Source: Halomonas nitroreducens (lineage in GTDB: Bacteria; Pseudomonadota; Gammaproteobacteria; Pseudomonadales; Halomonadaceae). Taken from it: a stretch of DNA of 64,000 bases. A program made the position numbers and the translations under genes. Every line of letters begins with the position of its first letter. The first letter of the stretch is position 1. This document shows positions 8,688 through 18,676 of the stretch, one piece after another. The notes beneath the pieces are model-generated. The model did no database searches and was not told the DNA's origin. It saw only the letters and a list, made by a program, of their open reading frames with translations. The stretch lies in the NCBI RefSeq assembly GCF_003966155.1, contig NZ_RXNS01000002.1, forward strand, positions 248,001-312,000, given 5' to 3'.

Positions 8688-10117
8688 TGCATCAGTTTAT
8701 CGACAACCAGTGGGTGGCGAGCCGCGGCGAGCGCCGCCTGGCGGTCATCGATCCCTACCGCGAGGCCGTGATCGCCGAGGTCACTGCCGGCGCCGCCGAG
8801 GACGTGGACGCCGCCGTGAATGCCGCCCGCCGCGCCCTGCCGGCCTGGCGGGCGCTGGGCGGCGCGGCCCGCGGCGCCTATCTGGATGCCCTGGCCGACG
8901 CCCTCGAAACGCGCCGCAGCGAGCTCGCCATGCTGTCCAGCCGCAACAACGGCAAGCCACGGGCCGAGGCCGAGCAGGACCTCAGCGATGCCATCGCCTG
9001 CTACCGGCACTACGCCGGCGAGGCCCGGGCGCTGGACGCGCGTCAGGGCGAGGCCGTGGCGACCGGCGAGACGGGGCTGCTCTCGCGGCGCTACCAGGAT
9101 CCGGTGGGCGTGGCCGGGCTGATCACCCCCTGGAACTTCCCGCTGGTCAGCAGCGCCTGGAAGCTCGCGCCGGCGCTGGCTGCTGGCTGCACGGTGGTCT
9201 TCAAGCCCTCGGAGGTCACCCCACTGCCCGAACAGGCGCTGGCCGAGATTGCCCTGGCGATCGGCCTGCCGCCGGGCGTCGTCAATCTGGTGCACGGCGA
9301 CGGTGAACAGGTGGGTGCTCCGCTCACCGCCCATCCCGGCGTCGACAAGCTCTCCTTCACCGGCAGCACCCCGGTGGGCGAGGCGGTGATGGCAGCCGCC
9401 GCCCGGGGCATCCGCAACGTCTCCCTGGAGCTCGGCGGCAAGTCGCCGATACTGGTCACCGAGGATGCCGACCTCGACCTGGCGGCGGAGCTGGTGCTGG
9501 CCGGCTTCTGCTACAACGCCGGGCAGATGTGCTCGGCCACCTCGCGGCTGCTGGTCCACGAGGCGGTCGCCGAGGCCCTGCATGCCCGGCTGGACGCGGC
9601 CGTCGCCGAACTGGTGGCCGGCGACCCGCTGGACGCGGCCACCACCCTGGGCCCGCTGGTCAACGCCGCCCAGCGCGACCGGGTGGCCGGCTTCCTGGCG
9701 ACGGCCGAGGCCGAGGGACTCGCGCCCACCACGGAAGTCCGGATCGCGCTGCCCCATCACGGCCACTTCGTCGCCCCGCGGGTGTTCCGCGACGTGCCCG
9801 TCGACAGCCGGCTGTGGCGGGAGGAGATCTTCGGCCCGGTGCTTTGCTCGCGTTCCTTCCGGGACGACGAGGCGGCGGTGGCGATGGCCAACGACAGCGA
9901 CTTCGGCCTCGCCGCCAGCGTGGTGGCCGGCGACCCGGCACGCGCCGAGGCCCTGGCCGGGCGGCTCACCGCCGGCAACGTCTGGTGCAACACCCACCAG
10001 GTGGCCCCGCCGGGGCTCGGCTGGGGCGGCATGAAGGGCAGCGGCATCGGCCGCGAGCTCGGTCGCGCGGGCCTTGAGGCCTACCTTGAGGCCCGCTACG
10101 TCACTCGCCCGTCTTGA
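8675..10117 (+). CDS. NAD(P)-dependent aldehyde dehydrogenase, probably for 4-guanidinobutyraldehyde or a betaine aldehyde
   Basis: A 480-residue aldehyde dehydrogenase with the catalytic set in place: Asn154 in TPWNFP, Glu252 in LELGGKSP and Cys286 in NAGQMCSATS. Nucleotide-binding segments include FTGSTPVG. The overall look is that of betaine-aldehyde/aminoaldehyde dehydrogenases. The product of the AruI-type decarboxylase would be 4-guanidinobutyraldehyde, and this enzyme would oxidise it. TmpB-type cleavage already yields a carboxylate, so that branch does not need it. The start at 8675 overlaps the permease gene; an in-frame ATG at 8687 is an alternative. Confidence 0.82.
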   Translation: MQALMHQFIDNQWVASRGERRLAVIDPYREAVIAEVTAGAAEDVDAAVNAARRALPAWRALGGAARGAYLDALADALETRRSELAMLSSRNNGKPRAEAEQDLSDAIACYRHYAGEARALDARQGEAVATGETGLLSRRYQDPVGVAGLITPWNFPLVSSAWKLAPALAAGCTVVFKPSEVTPLPEQALAEIALAIGLPPGVVNLVHGDGEQVGAPLTAHPGVDKLSFTGSTPVGEAVMAAAARGIRNVSLELGGKSPILVTEDADLDLAAELVLAGFCYNAGQMCSATSRLLVHEAVAEALHARLDAAVAELVAGDPLDAATTLGPLVNAAQRDRVAGFLATAEAEGLAPTTEVRIALPHHGHFVAPRVFRDVPVDSRLWREEIFGPVLCSRSFRDDEAAVAMANDSDFGLAASVVAGDPARAEALAGRLTAGNVWCNTHQVAPPGLGWGGMKGSGIGRELGRAGLEAYLEARYVTRPS

Positions 10118-10159
10118 GTGCCTGCTGCCCGGGGTCACTCGGTCGGCGGGCCAGTGGCG

Positions 10160-10588
10160 TCACTCGCGCCTTTGCCCTATCCCCTCACCGTGGAGTGACG
10201 CGATCAAGGGGCAATCGGGGTTGTCCTCCCGGGCCCGGCAGGCCCGCACCCGCTCGGCCAGGACCCGCTCGATCCGTCTCAGGTCGGCGATCCTCTCCCG
10301 CACTTCCGCGAGCTTCCGCTCGGCCAGGGCACTGGCCTCGTCGCAGTGAAGGCCATCGTCCAGGTGCAACAGCTCGGCGACCTCGTCCAGGCTGAAGCCC
10401 AGACGCTGCGCGGCCCTCACGAAGCCCAGGCGCTCCAGGTCCCGCCGGCCATAACGCCGGATGCCGCCCACCGGGCGCTCCGGCACCCTCAGCAATCCCC
10501 GCCGCTGGTAGTAGCGGATGGTCTCGACATGGACGCCAGCGGCCTTGGCCAGGCCCCCGATGGTCAGGGTCTTGCGGTTCTCGCGCAT
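10160..10588 (-). CDS. merR: MerR, mercury-responsive activator/repressor of the mer operon
   Basis: A 142-residue MerR-family protein. The N-terminal winged helix begins [26 protein letters not shown]. The three Hg(II)-binding cysteines fall at residues 82 (LHCDEAS), 117 (VRACRAR) and 126 (DCPLIASL), which are the positions known for Tn501 MerR. It is divergent from merT, with a shared operator-promoter between them. MerR represses without mercury and unwinds the promoter for transcription when Hg(II) binds. The identification is firm. Confidence 0.97.
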   Translation of the reverse strand: MRENRKTLTIGGLAKAAGVHVETIRYYQRRGLLRVPERPVGGIRRYGRRDLERLGFVRAAQRLGFSLDEVAELLHLDDGLHCDEASALAERKLAEVRERIADLRRIERVLAERVRACRAREDNPDCPLIASLHGEGIGQRRE

Positions 10589-10593
10589 CAGGC

Positions 10594-10624
10594 TTGCTTC
10601 CGTACTCGACTACGGACTTAACCT
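10594..10624 (+). promoter_or_regulatory. merT promoter with embedded MerR operator
   Basis: A -35-like TTGCTT (10594-10599) and a -10-like TAACCT (10619-10624) are separated by 19 bp, the unusually long spacer that defines MerR-controlled promoters. Between them lies the dyad TCCGTAC-TCGA-CTACGGA (10599-10616). It matches the classical mer operator except for one base in the right arm. MerR would bind here and regulate both merR and merTPFA. Confidence 0.85.
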
Positions 10625-10662
10625 TAGTCTATCAATGACCGGCCCGAGGAGGAGCGATCGCC

Positions 10663-11013
10663 ATGCCGGACAAGACGCGGGGGCGGGGCGCCCTGGCCAC
10701 GGGCGGCCTGGCTGCCATCCTTGCCTCCGGCTGTTGCCTGGGCCCCCTGGTGCTGGTCGGCCTGGGCGTCTCCGGGGCCTGGATCGGCAACCTGACCCGC
10801 CTCGAGCCCTACCGCCCCCTCTTTCTCGGCGTGGCGCTGGTGGCGCTGTGCTTCGCCTGGCGAGGGCTCTATCGCCCGGCGCCGGCCTGCGGGGGCGACG
10901 TCCCCTGCGCCCTGCCGCGCGTCCGACGAGCCTACCGGGGGCTGTTCTGGCTGGTCGCGGCGCTGGTGGTCGTGGCCCTGGTCTTCCCCTATGCCCTGGC
11001 CCTCCTCTACTGA
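10663..11013 (+). CDS. merT: MerT, inner-membrane mercuric ion importer
   Basis: A 116-residue, three-helix membrane protein. The first helix carries the paired Cys24-Cys25 (ASGCCLGP). A second cysteine pair, Cys76 and Cys82 (ACGGDVPC), lies in the cytoplasmic loop. Both pairs are diagnostic for MerT, which takes Hg(II) from MerP and passes it to MerA. It is the first gene after the mer promoter, with a GAGGAG ribosome-binding site, and it abuts merP. Confidence 0.95.
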   Translation: MPDKTRGRGALATGGLAAILASGCCLGPLVLVGLGVSGAWIGNLTRLEPYRPLFLGVALVALCFAWRGLYRPAPACGGDVPCALPRVRRAYRGLFWLVAALVVVALVFPYALALLY

Positions 11014-11027
11014 TGCGGAGATCCCTG

Positions 11028-11306
11028 ATGAGACGACTCGCCATCCTGTTGCTCGCCGGTGCCACCCTGACCCCGCTGGCCTGGGCGGCCCCCCGAACCG
11101 TGACGCTCGACGTGCCCGGCATGACCTGCGCCGCCTGCCCGATCACGGTGAAGACGGCCCTCTCCCGGGTCGAGGGCGTGACCAGGGTTGAGGCCAGCTT
11201 CGAGGACCGCGAGGCGGTGGTGACCTATGACGACGAGCTCACCGGCCTCGAGGCCCTGCTCCAGGCCGCGGCCGGCGCGGGCTATCCGGCCTCGCCCCAG
11301 GAGTGA
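11028..11306 (+). CDS. merP: MerP, periplasmic mercury-binding protein
   Basis: A 92-residue protein with a signal peptide ending LAWA-AP and one heavy-metal-associated domain with GMTCAAC (Cys34, Cys37), followed by PITVKTALSRVEGV as in classical MerP. It scavenges Hg(II) in the periplasm for MerT. The ATG at 11028 is preferred because of the GGAGATCC-like site upstream; an in-frame ATG at 11013, overlapping the merT stop, would add five residues. Confidence 0.95.
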   Translation: MRRLAILLLAGATLTPLAWAAPRTVTLDVPGMTCAACPITVKTALSRVEGVTRVEASFEDREAVVTYDDELTGLEALLQAAAGAGYPASPQE

Positions 11307-11308
11307 CC

Positions 11309-12944
<1,636 letters not shown>

Positions 12945-12977
12945 CGCGGCTAGGGGATCACGCCCCGGGGAGGACAC

Positions 12978-13289
12978 ATGCACCAACGCTTCCGTCGGCC
13001 GATGCTGGTCGTCAGCATCATGCTTCTTGCGGCATCGGCATACGCCGCCGGCCCCCGCTACCGCCTCGAGGTCGACGGCCTGGCCTGCCCCTTCTGCGCC
13101 TACGGCATCGAGAAGCGGATCCTGGCGCTCGACGGGGTGGCAGGGGTCGAGATCGATATCGCCGAAGGCGCGGTGATTGTCACCATGGACGACGGCCGCA
13201 CGCTCGCGGCGCCTCAGGCGGCCATGGCGGTGGACCGGGCCGGCTTCACCCTGGGTGACTTCACGGCGCTGGACGCCGGCACCCCCTGA
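12978..13289 (+). CDS. Exported heavy-metal-associated (MerP-like) protein with CPFC motif
   Basis: A 103-residue protein with a signal peptide (cut probably after AYA) and one ferredoxin-like metal-binding domain. Its metal motif is LACPFCAYG (Cys37, Cys40) instead of the MTCAAC of MerP. It begins 33 bases after merA and ends 12 bases before the outer-membrane protein gene, so it probably belongs to the mer transcript. It may bind mercury or another soft metal in the periplasm. No experimentally known counterpart comes to mind. Confidence 0.75.
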   Translation: MHQRFRRPMLVVSIMLLAASAYAAGPRYRLEVDGLACPFCAYGIEKRILALDGVAGVEIDIAEGAVIVTMDDGRTLAAPQAAMAVDRAGFTLGDFTALDAGTP

Positions 13290-13301
13290 GGAGGCCCCGC
13301 C

Positions 13302-14186
13302 ATGTCCCCCCTCGCATCCGCTCAGCCGGTGGCCTGGCTGGTGTCCCTGGCCCTCCTGCTCCCCGCCGTGGCCCAGGGCGGCGCCCAGACCTTCGGCACC
13401 GCCCTGCCGGTGGCGGAGGGCAATGGCGTGCTGCGCCAGCAGTTCCTCCACCGCGAGGCCGGCGGCAACGGCCGCGACCTGGAGGTCAGCGGCGCGGTCA
13501 CCCTGCTCGGCTACGGCGCCAGCCGCGACCTGACCCTCTTCGGCGCCCTGCCCTACCTGGACAAGCGCCTCACGGCCGACGGCATCCAGCGCGGCAGCGA
13601 CGGCCTCGGGGACCTGAGGCTGTGGGCGCGCTATACCCTCTATCGCCACGACGCCCCCGGCCGGACCCTGCGCATCGCCCCCTACCTGGGCCTCGAGACG
13701 CCCACGGGCCGGGACGACGACCGGGATGCCCTGGGGCAGCTGCCGCGCCCCCTGCAACCGGGCTCCGGCGCCTGGGACCCCTTCGCCGGTCTGGTCGTCA
13801 CCTACCAGACCCTGGACCTCGAGCTCGACGCCCAGGTCGCCTACCAGGCCAACACCGAGGCCGACGGCTTCGCCTTCGGCGACATGGCCCGCCTGGATGG
13901 CGCCGCCCAGTACCGCCTCTGGCCCCGGGCGCTGACCGGCGGCGTGCCCGGCTTCCTCTACGGCGTCCTGGAGGCGAACCTGATCCACCGAGATCCCGAT
14001 GAGCTCCAGGGGAAGGCGACCCCCGATTCGGGAGGCACCCGGCTGTTCCTTTCCCCGGGACTGCAATACGTCACCCGACGCTGGGTGATCGAGGGCATCG
14101 TCCAACTGCCCATCGTGCAGGACCTCGACGGCTCGGCGCCGGAGGACGACGCCATCCTGCGCGCCGGTGTTCGTGTCAACTTCTAG
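13302..14186 (+). CDS. Outer-membrane beta-barrel protein of the phenol MetA/transporter-like family, in mer operon
   Basis: A 294-residue protein with a signal peptide ending near AQGGA. The mature part consists of alternating amphipathic stretches (YLGLETPTGRDDD, VAYQANTEADGFAFGDMA, GLQYVTRRWVIEG) and a C-terminal Phe (AGVRVNF), the usual signal for BAM insertion. The family is often annotated as transporter or meta-pathway phenol degradation protein and has no settled function. It starts 12 bases after the HMA protein and 11 bases before the NHL gene. A role in metal or mercury passage is only inferred from the operon. Confidence 0.68.
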   Translation: MSPLASAQPVAWLVSLALLLPAVAQGGAQTFGTALPVAEGNGVLRQQFLHREAGGNGRDLEVSGAVTLLGYGASRDLTLFGALPYLDKRLTADGIQRGSDGLGDLRLWARYTLYRHDAPGRTLRIAPYLGLETPTGRDDDRDALGQLPRPLQPGSGAWDPFAGLVVTYQTLDLELDAQVAYQANTEADGFAFGDMARLDGAAQYRLWPRALTGGVPGFLYGVLEANLIHRDPDELQGKATPDSGGTRLFLSPGLQYVTRRWVIEGIVQLPIVQDLDGSAPEDDAILRAGVRVNF

Positions 14187-14197
14187 GGAGATCGTTC

Positions 14198-15172
14198 ATG
14201 GCCCGCTCGCTGATCCTCGTCGCCCTGGGCCTCGCGCTGCTGGTGCTGCTGTTCTTCGCCGCCTTCGTACCCTCGGCCCAGGAGCCGGGCCACGAGTTCG
14301 TCACGGCCTGGGGAAGCCCGGGCGACGGCCCCGGCGAGTTCGACGATCCCACCGGCATCGCCGTGACCGCGGAGGAAGTGTTCGTCGCCGACGCCCGCAA
14401 CGGGCGCATCCAGGTCTTCGATCATGCGGGCCGCTTCCGGCGCGAGTTCGGCACCTCCGGCGCGGCGCCCGGCGAGCTCGGCCGCCCCATGAACCTGAGC
14501 CTGCACGCCGACGAACTCTACGTGGCCGACTACTTCAACGACCGCGTCCAGGTCTTTTCCCTCGACGGCACCCCGCGGCGCACCCTTGGCGCGGCCGGCG
14601 ACGGGCCGGGACGCTTCGATGCCCCGGGGGGCGTCGACGTGACGGCCGACGGCGATGTGATCGTCGTGGACTTCTACAACCACCGCGTCCAACGCCTCGC
14701 CCCGGACGGCTCCTTCGTGCGCCAGTGGGGTAACACGGGAGAGAGCGGCAGCGCGGCCGGCGAGTTCGGCTATCCCACCGATGTGGCCGTCGCCGACGAC
14801 GGCAGCCTCTACGTGGCCGACGGCTACAACGACCGGGTCCAGGCCTTCGGCCCCGACGGCGACCTCCTGACCAAGTGGGGCGGCCCCTTCGCCAGGAACA
14901 TCCACGGCCCCTTCAACGGCTGGTTCGCCACCGTCACCGGCATCGCCGTGGGGCCGGCGGGCCGGGTCTTCGTGGCCGATTTCTACAATCACCGCATCCA
15001 GGTCTTCTCGCCGGAAGGGGACTTCCTGAGCGCCTTCGGCGAGACCGGCCGAGAGCCCGGCCGCTTCCGCCACCCGATCGCCATCGACGTGGCCCCGGAC
15101 GGCAGCGTCTTCGTCGCCGACTTCGGCAACGAGCGCATCCAGAAGTGGCGTCCGGCCGGCCCGGGCCCCTGA
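14198..15172 (+). CDS. Membrane-anchored six-bladed NHL-repeat beta-propeller, last gene of extended mer operon
   Basis: A 324-residue protein with a single N-terminal hydrophobic helix (about residues 4-24) and then six NHL repeats. Each repeat has the form G-x-F-x-x-P-x-x-(I/V)-x-V followed by VFVADxxNxRIQVF and a G/DG turn; examples are near residues 45-75, 95-120, 140-170, 190-215, 245-275 and 290-320. The anchor implies that the propeller faces the periplasm. Such propellers bind proteins, ligands or metals, or are lyases. No catalytic residues were recognised. It follows the outer-membrane gene by 11 bases. Confidence 0.78.
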   Translation: MARSLILVALGLALLVLLFFAAFVPSAQEPGHEFVTAWGSPGDGPGEFDDPTGIAVTAEEVFVADARNGRIQVFDHAGRFRREFGTSGAAPGELGRPMNLSLHADELYVADYFNDRVQVFSLDGTPRRTLGAAGDGPGRFDAPGGVDVTADGDVIVVDFYNHRVQRLAPDGSFVRQWGNTGESGSAAGEFGYPTDVAVADDGSLYVADGYNDRVQAFGPDGDLLTKWGGPFARNIHGPFNGWFATVTGIAVGPAGRVFVADFYNHRIQVFSPEGDFLSAFGETGREPGRFRHPIAIDVAPDGSVFVADFGNERIQKWRPAGPGP

Positions 15173-15183
15173 GGTGGCCGGGG

Positions 15184-15546
15184 CTATGCCAGCCCGTGCA
15201 GGGCCTTCCAGTTCCCCGGATAGAGGGCATAGCCGAACAGCGCCTGGCCGCCGTAGACCAGCTCGGTGCCCTCGGGGATCCACAGCATCTGGCCGGGAGT
15301 CACGCGATGGGTCTCGCCGGCAGCGGTGACCTCGAGCTCGCCCTCGATGACGAAGATCACCTCGTCGTAGAGCAGCGTCCAGGCCACCTCGGCCCCCTCC
15401 CAGCGGGCGAAGCCGGCGCCCATGGTCTCGCTGAGGCTGGTGTCCACGGTGCGGCCGATCTCGGCGTGGCCGGGCGGCCCGCCGCGATGGCGGAACTGGG
15501 TGTCGCGATGGTCGAACTTGATGGCGCGGATGGGGGTATCGCTCAT
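15184..15546 (-). CDS. Small cupin protein, EutQ-like
   Basis: A 120-residue single-domain cupin. The barrel core is visible as TLLYDEVIFVIEGELEVTAAG and VTPGQMLWIPEGTELVYGG. It lacks the usual HxH metal pair of cupin motif 1, having DEVIFVIEG instead, as in EutQ-like cupins. It faces the NHL gene with a 12-base gap and is probably not part of the mer operon. Its role is unknown; small cupins of this kind often sit beside amine or ethanolamine catabolic genes. Confidence 0.6.
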   Translation of the reverse strand: MSDTPIRAIKFDHRDTQFRHRGGPPGHAEIGRTVDTSLSETMGAGFARWEGAEVAWTLLYDEVIFVIEGELEVTAAGETHRVTPGQMLWIPEGTELVYGGQALFGYALYPGNWKALHGLA

Positions 15547-15620
15547 GCCAATTGGTGTCCTTGATCAATGAAAACGGCGACGAGTGACCAGCAACAAGCC
15601 ACCGTCATTCCGTGTGAGGA

Positions 15621-15830
15621 CTGAAACGTCGTCGAGCGAAGGCAAGACAAGGCAAAAATCGGCGACAAATCGGCAGGACCGCCGATTTGGTCAGCTCCGC
15701 TGCTCGAAGAGCGAGCGACATGGATGTCGCGAGTCAAAAGCGGAGTCTACGAGCCGTAAATGAGCAGCTTGACCGGGCTCGCGCACGAACCGATTTTTAA
15801 CGCCGTATTGCCGAGCGCAAACCGTTTCAG
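15621..15830. mobile_element. MITE-like 210-bp non-coding element with terminal inverted repeats
   Basis: The segment starts CTGAAACG and ends CGTTTCAG, a perfect 8-bp inverted repeat. Beyond it, the two ends stay similar in inverted orientation for about 40 bases, including an AAAAATCGG / CCGATTTTT pair. The centre contains a perfect stem GCGACAT-GG-ATGTCGC. It carries no plausible gene. It lies between the cupin and DAO genes, its right end one base from the DAO stop codon. No clear target-site duplication was seen. Small palindromic elements of this style occur as dispersed repeats in gammaproteobacteria; mobility is inferred. Confidence 0.5.
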
Positions 15831-15831
15831 C

Positions 15832-17151
15832 TTAGAGTTCGCTGCGACTGGCCCACGCCGCCTGCCTCATGCGCGTCTTCACGCCGAGGCTCAGGAAGGG
15901 CTCCGGCGGATTGAGCGCCGGTTTGCCGGAGACCGCCAGCATGTCGGCCAGCTGGCCGGAGTCCTGGTCGGTGGCCAGCTCGGCCAGCAGCTTGCCTGAG
16001 ATGGTGCCCCGGGCCGCGCCGACGCTCTGGTGGACACCGGACATCCAGGCATTGTCGCCGACCTTGCCGAAGAAGGCGGTGTAGTTGCGCGACAGCCCGC
16101 AGGCCCCACCCCAGGTGGCGGTGAAGGGCACCTGGGCGAGTTCCGGGTAGCGCGCCTCGAAAGAGTCCCGGTGCCCCTGGCGGATCCGGGTCCGTTCGGC
16201 CAGGTCGTCGTGGTAGCGCGGCACGAAGCGGTACTGGTTGCGGATGATCAGCCGCCGGTCCGGGGTCAGCCGGACCGTGGTGCCGGCATGGTCGGCCGGC
16301 GTCAGGCCGAAGTGATGGGGCGCGGCGGAGAACAGCGCCATCTCCTCATCGGTCAGTTCCCGGGTCATGCTGGCGAAGGTCATCACCGGCAGCATCCGGT
16401 GCTTGAGGAAGCCGAACTCCTGGGCATAGATGTTGGAGCCCAGCAGCAACTTGGTGGCGCGCACCTCGCCTTCCGGCGTGGTGGCACACCACTGGCCGCT
16501 CGAGCGGGTCAGGTTGACCACCGGGGTGTGCTCGTAGAGCTCGGCATTGTCCGGCAGGGTCTCGCCGAGACCACGCACCAGGGCGGCGGGCTGCATCAGA
16601 GCGGTATTGGCCGTGTAGATGGCCGCGGCGTAGTGGCGAGTACCGAGGATCGGCGCCAGCTCGTCGCGCTCCAGGCGCCGATAGGGATAGTCGAAGTCCT
16701 TCAGCAGGGTCTCGAAATGGTCGAGGTACTTGAGGCCCCGCTCGCCCACCGCGCCCTGGTACTTGCCGGCCCGGGACCAGCCGCAGTCGATGTCGTGGCG
16801 CTGGACCAGGGTCTCCAGGTCGTCGACCGCGGCACGGTTGAGCGACAGCAGCTTCTGCTTGCGCGCCAGGTCGTCGCCCTCGAGATCGCGCTTGTGGGGC
16901 AGGTCGATGACGAAGCCGGTGTTGCGCCCGGAGGCGCCCTGGCCCACCCGCAGGGCCTCGAGCAGCACCACACGATCAAAGGGCCGCAGCTCGGCGACGC
17001 GCCGGGCCGCGGCCAGGCCAGTGAAGCCGGCACCGATCACCAGCCAGTCGGCGGTCTCGCGAGCATTGAGACGACGCGCCGGGGCCGGGGCGTCGAGCAG
17101 CTGGTACCAGCCGTTGCACTTGTCGTCACGGGGAAGGGTTGCTTGTGACAT
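15832..17151 (-). CDS. FAD-dependent amine/amino acid oxidoreductase (DAO family)
   Basis: A 439-residue DAO-type flavoprotein. The dinucleotide site is ADWLVIGAGFTGLAAARRVAEL, followed by [18 protein letters not shown], the ASGRN stretch typical of gamma-glutamylputrescine oxidase and sarcosine/dimethylglycine oxidase relatives. It is the last gene of a four-gene minus-strand operon with a rubredoxin-reductase fusion, an aldehyde dehydrogenase and a Rieske oxygenase. It probably oxidises an N-methylated or secondary amine intermediate. The exact substrate cannot be read from sequence. Confidence 0.72.
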   Translation of the reverse strand: MSQATLPRDDKCNGWYQLLDAPAPARRLNARETADWLVIGAGFTGLAAARRVAELRPFDRVVLLEALRVGQGASGRNTGFVIDLPHKRDLEGDDLARKQKLLSLNRAAVDDLETLVQRHDIDCGWSRAGKYQGAVGERGLKYLDHFETLLKDFDYPYRRLERDELAPILGTRHYAAAIYTANTALMQPAALVRGLGETLPDNAELYEHTPVVNLTRSSGQWCATTPEGEVRATKLLLGSNIYAQEFGFLKHRMLPVMTFASMTRELTDEEMALFSAAPHHFGLTPADHAGTTVRLTPDRRLIIRNQYRFVPRYHDDLAERTRIRQGHRDSFEARYPELAQVPFTATWGGACGLSRNYTAFFGKVGDNAWMSGVHQSVGAARGTISGKLLAELATDQDSGQLADMLAVSGKPALNPPEPFLSLGVKTRMRQAAWASRSEL

Positions 17152-17252
17152 CCTGGACCTCCGCCGCGCCGGGGCGCGACGTCATCGCCGGCCAGGCCGG
17201 CGGTTCGGAAGAAGGCGGCGCCCGACGGGCGCCGCGTGTCGTGTCGGCGGTA

Positions 17253-18665
17253 TCAGGCGGCCTGCGATTGACCGCATGCCTTCACCCAGTCGCTGCGCCG
17301 GGCCATGGCCGCCTCGCCCACCAGGGCGAAGCCCAGCAGCCGGCCGCTGGGATCGTAGGCGCCGGCCTCGATGCCATCACCGGTGGCATCGACCCGCCAG
17401 TTCACCTGGACCTCGGCCGGGGGTACCACCACGCAGACCGGGGCCGCCGGGGTCTTGACCATCACCGGCATCAGCGGATAGCCGACTGCCGTTGGCGTGC
17501 CCGTCAGCGTCGCCGCCAGGGCCCGCAGGCCGGCATTGATCGGCGCCAGGTAGGGCAGCAGCTGGCCGTCGATCTCCACGGCGTCGCCCAGGGCATAGAC
17601 ATCCGGCAATGAGGTGGCCAGATGATCGTCCACCCGGATGCCGCGCCCGCAGTCGACGCCGGCCGCCTGGGCCAGCTCGACGTTGGGGGCAAGGCCCACC
17701 GCGCTGATCACCAGGTCGGCCGCGAGTTCGCTGCCGTCGGTCAGGGTCAGCCGGTAGCCATCGCCCTCCTCGGCGACGCTGGCCACCGAGCGGGACAGAT
17801 ACCAGCCCACGCCCAACGCCGAGAGCGCCTCGTGCAGCACCTCGCTGCCCGCCTCGGGCAGCAGCCGCGGCAGCGGCCGGTCGGCCAGGCCCACGACCTC
17901 GACCCGATGGCCGGCCTGGGCCAGGTCATTGGCAAACTCGCAGCCGATCAGGCCGTCGCCGATGATCACCACCCGCGCCTGCCGTCCCAGGGCGTCGAGG
18001 CGACGGCGCATCTCGCGATAGTCGCCGCGATCGTTGACCGAGAGCAGCGCGCCCGCCTCGCCCGCCACCGGGATGCGGATCGGGCTCGCCCCGGTAGCCA
18101 GCACCAGCTGGCCGTAGTCGAGCTCGCCGAGGCGGGTATGCAGGCGCCGGGCCTCGGCGTCGAGGCGCTGCACCGGGCAGAAGGCATGCACCCGGATGTT
18201 CAGGCGACGCTCGATGGCCAGCGCCGACTCGTCGAGCAGGGCCTCGGCGTCCTTGCCCAGGGCCAGGGCGTTGGACAGCGCCGGCTTGGCGTAGAGGCCG
18301 CCGTCGTCGGCGGTGACCACGTGGATCTCCCGCTCGCTATCCCGGGCACGCACCGCCTCGGCCAGCCCATAGCCGGCATGGCCGCTGCCGATGATCACCA
18401 GCGGGCCCGCCGGGGTCGCGGCCGGTGCAGATCCCGGGGCGGCCACGGCATCGGCCAGGGGCGTCGGGTTCACCGGCGCCGCTGCAGCCGGCGCGTCATC
18501 GGTGATCTCGATCATCTCGAAATCCGCCTTGCCCACGCCGCAGTCGGGGCACAGCCAGTCCTCGGGCACATCCTCCCAGCGGGTGCCGGGGGCGATGCCG
18601 TCGCTCGGCCAGCCTTCCGCCTCGTCGTAGATCAGGCCGCAGATGATGCAGAGCCACTTCTTCAT
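17253..18665 (-). CDS. Rubredoxin fused to NAD(P)H:rubredoxin reductase
   Basis: A 470-residue fusion. Residues 1-55 are a complete rubredoxin with both iron-binding pairs (CIICG near residue 6 and CPDCG near 39). An Ala/Pro-rich linker (about 56-88) leads to a two-dinucleotide-domain FAD reductase ([23 protein letters not shown] site in [24 protein letters not shown] motif [10 protein letters not shown]). It would pass electrons from NAD(P)H to an oxygenase. Its operon partner is a Rieske oxygenase that otherwise lacks a visible reductase, so it may be the electron donor. The start at 18665 follows a clear GGAGG. Confidence 0.85.
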   Translation of the reverse strand: MKKWLCIICGLIYDEAEGWPSDGIAPGTRWEDVPEDWLCPDCGVGKADFEMIEITDDAPAAAAPVNPTPLADAVAAPGSAPAATPAGPLVIIGSGHAGYGLAEAVRARDSEREIHVVTADDGGLYAKPALSNALALGKDAEALLDESALAIERRLNIRVHAFCPVQRLDAEARRLHTRLGELDYGQLVLATGASPIRIPVAGEAGALLSVNDRGDYREMRRRLDALGRQARVVIIGDGLIGCEFANDLAQAGHRVEVVGLADRPLPRLLPEAGSEVLHEALSALGVGWYLSRSVASVAEEGDGYRLTLTDGSELAADLVISAVGLAPNVELAQAAGVDCGRGIRVDDHLATSLPDVYALGDAVEIDGQLLPYLAPINAGLRALAATLTGTPTAVGYPLMPVMVKTPAAPVCVVVPPAEVQVNWRVDATGDGIEAGAYDPSGRLLGFALVGEAAMARRSDWVKACGQSQAA

Positions 18666-18676
18666 CGGGACCTCCT

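Noticed and set aside
14194-15568. A 461-residue minus-strand frame running through the NHL gene and the cupin region
   Set aside because: The repetitive NHL gene produces a repetitive antisense frame; the cupin gene is in another frame and has a proper start.
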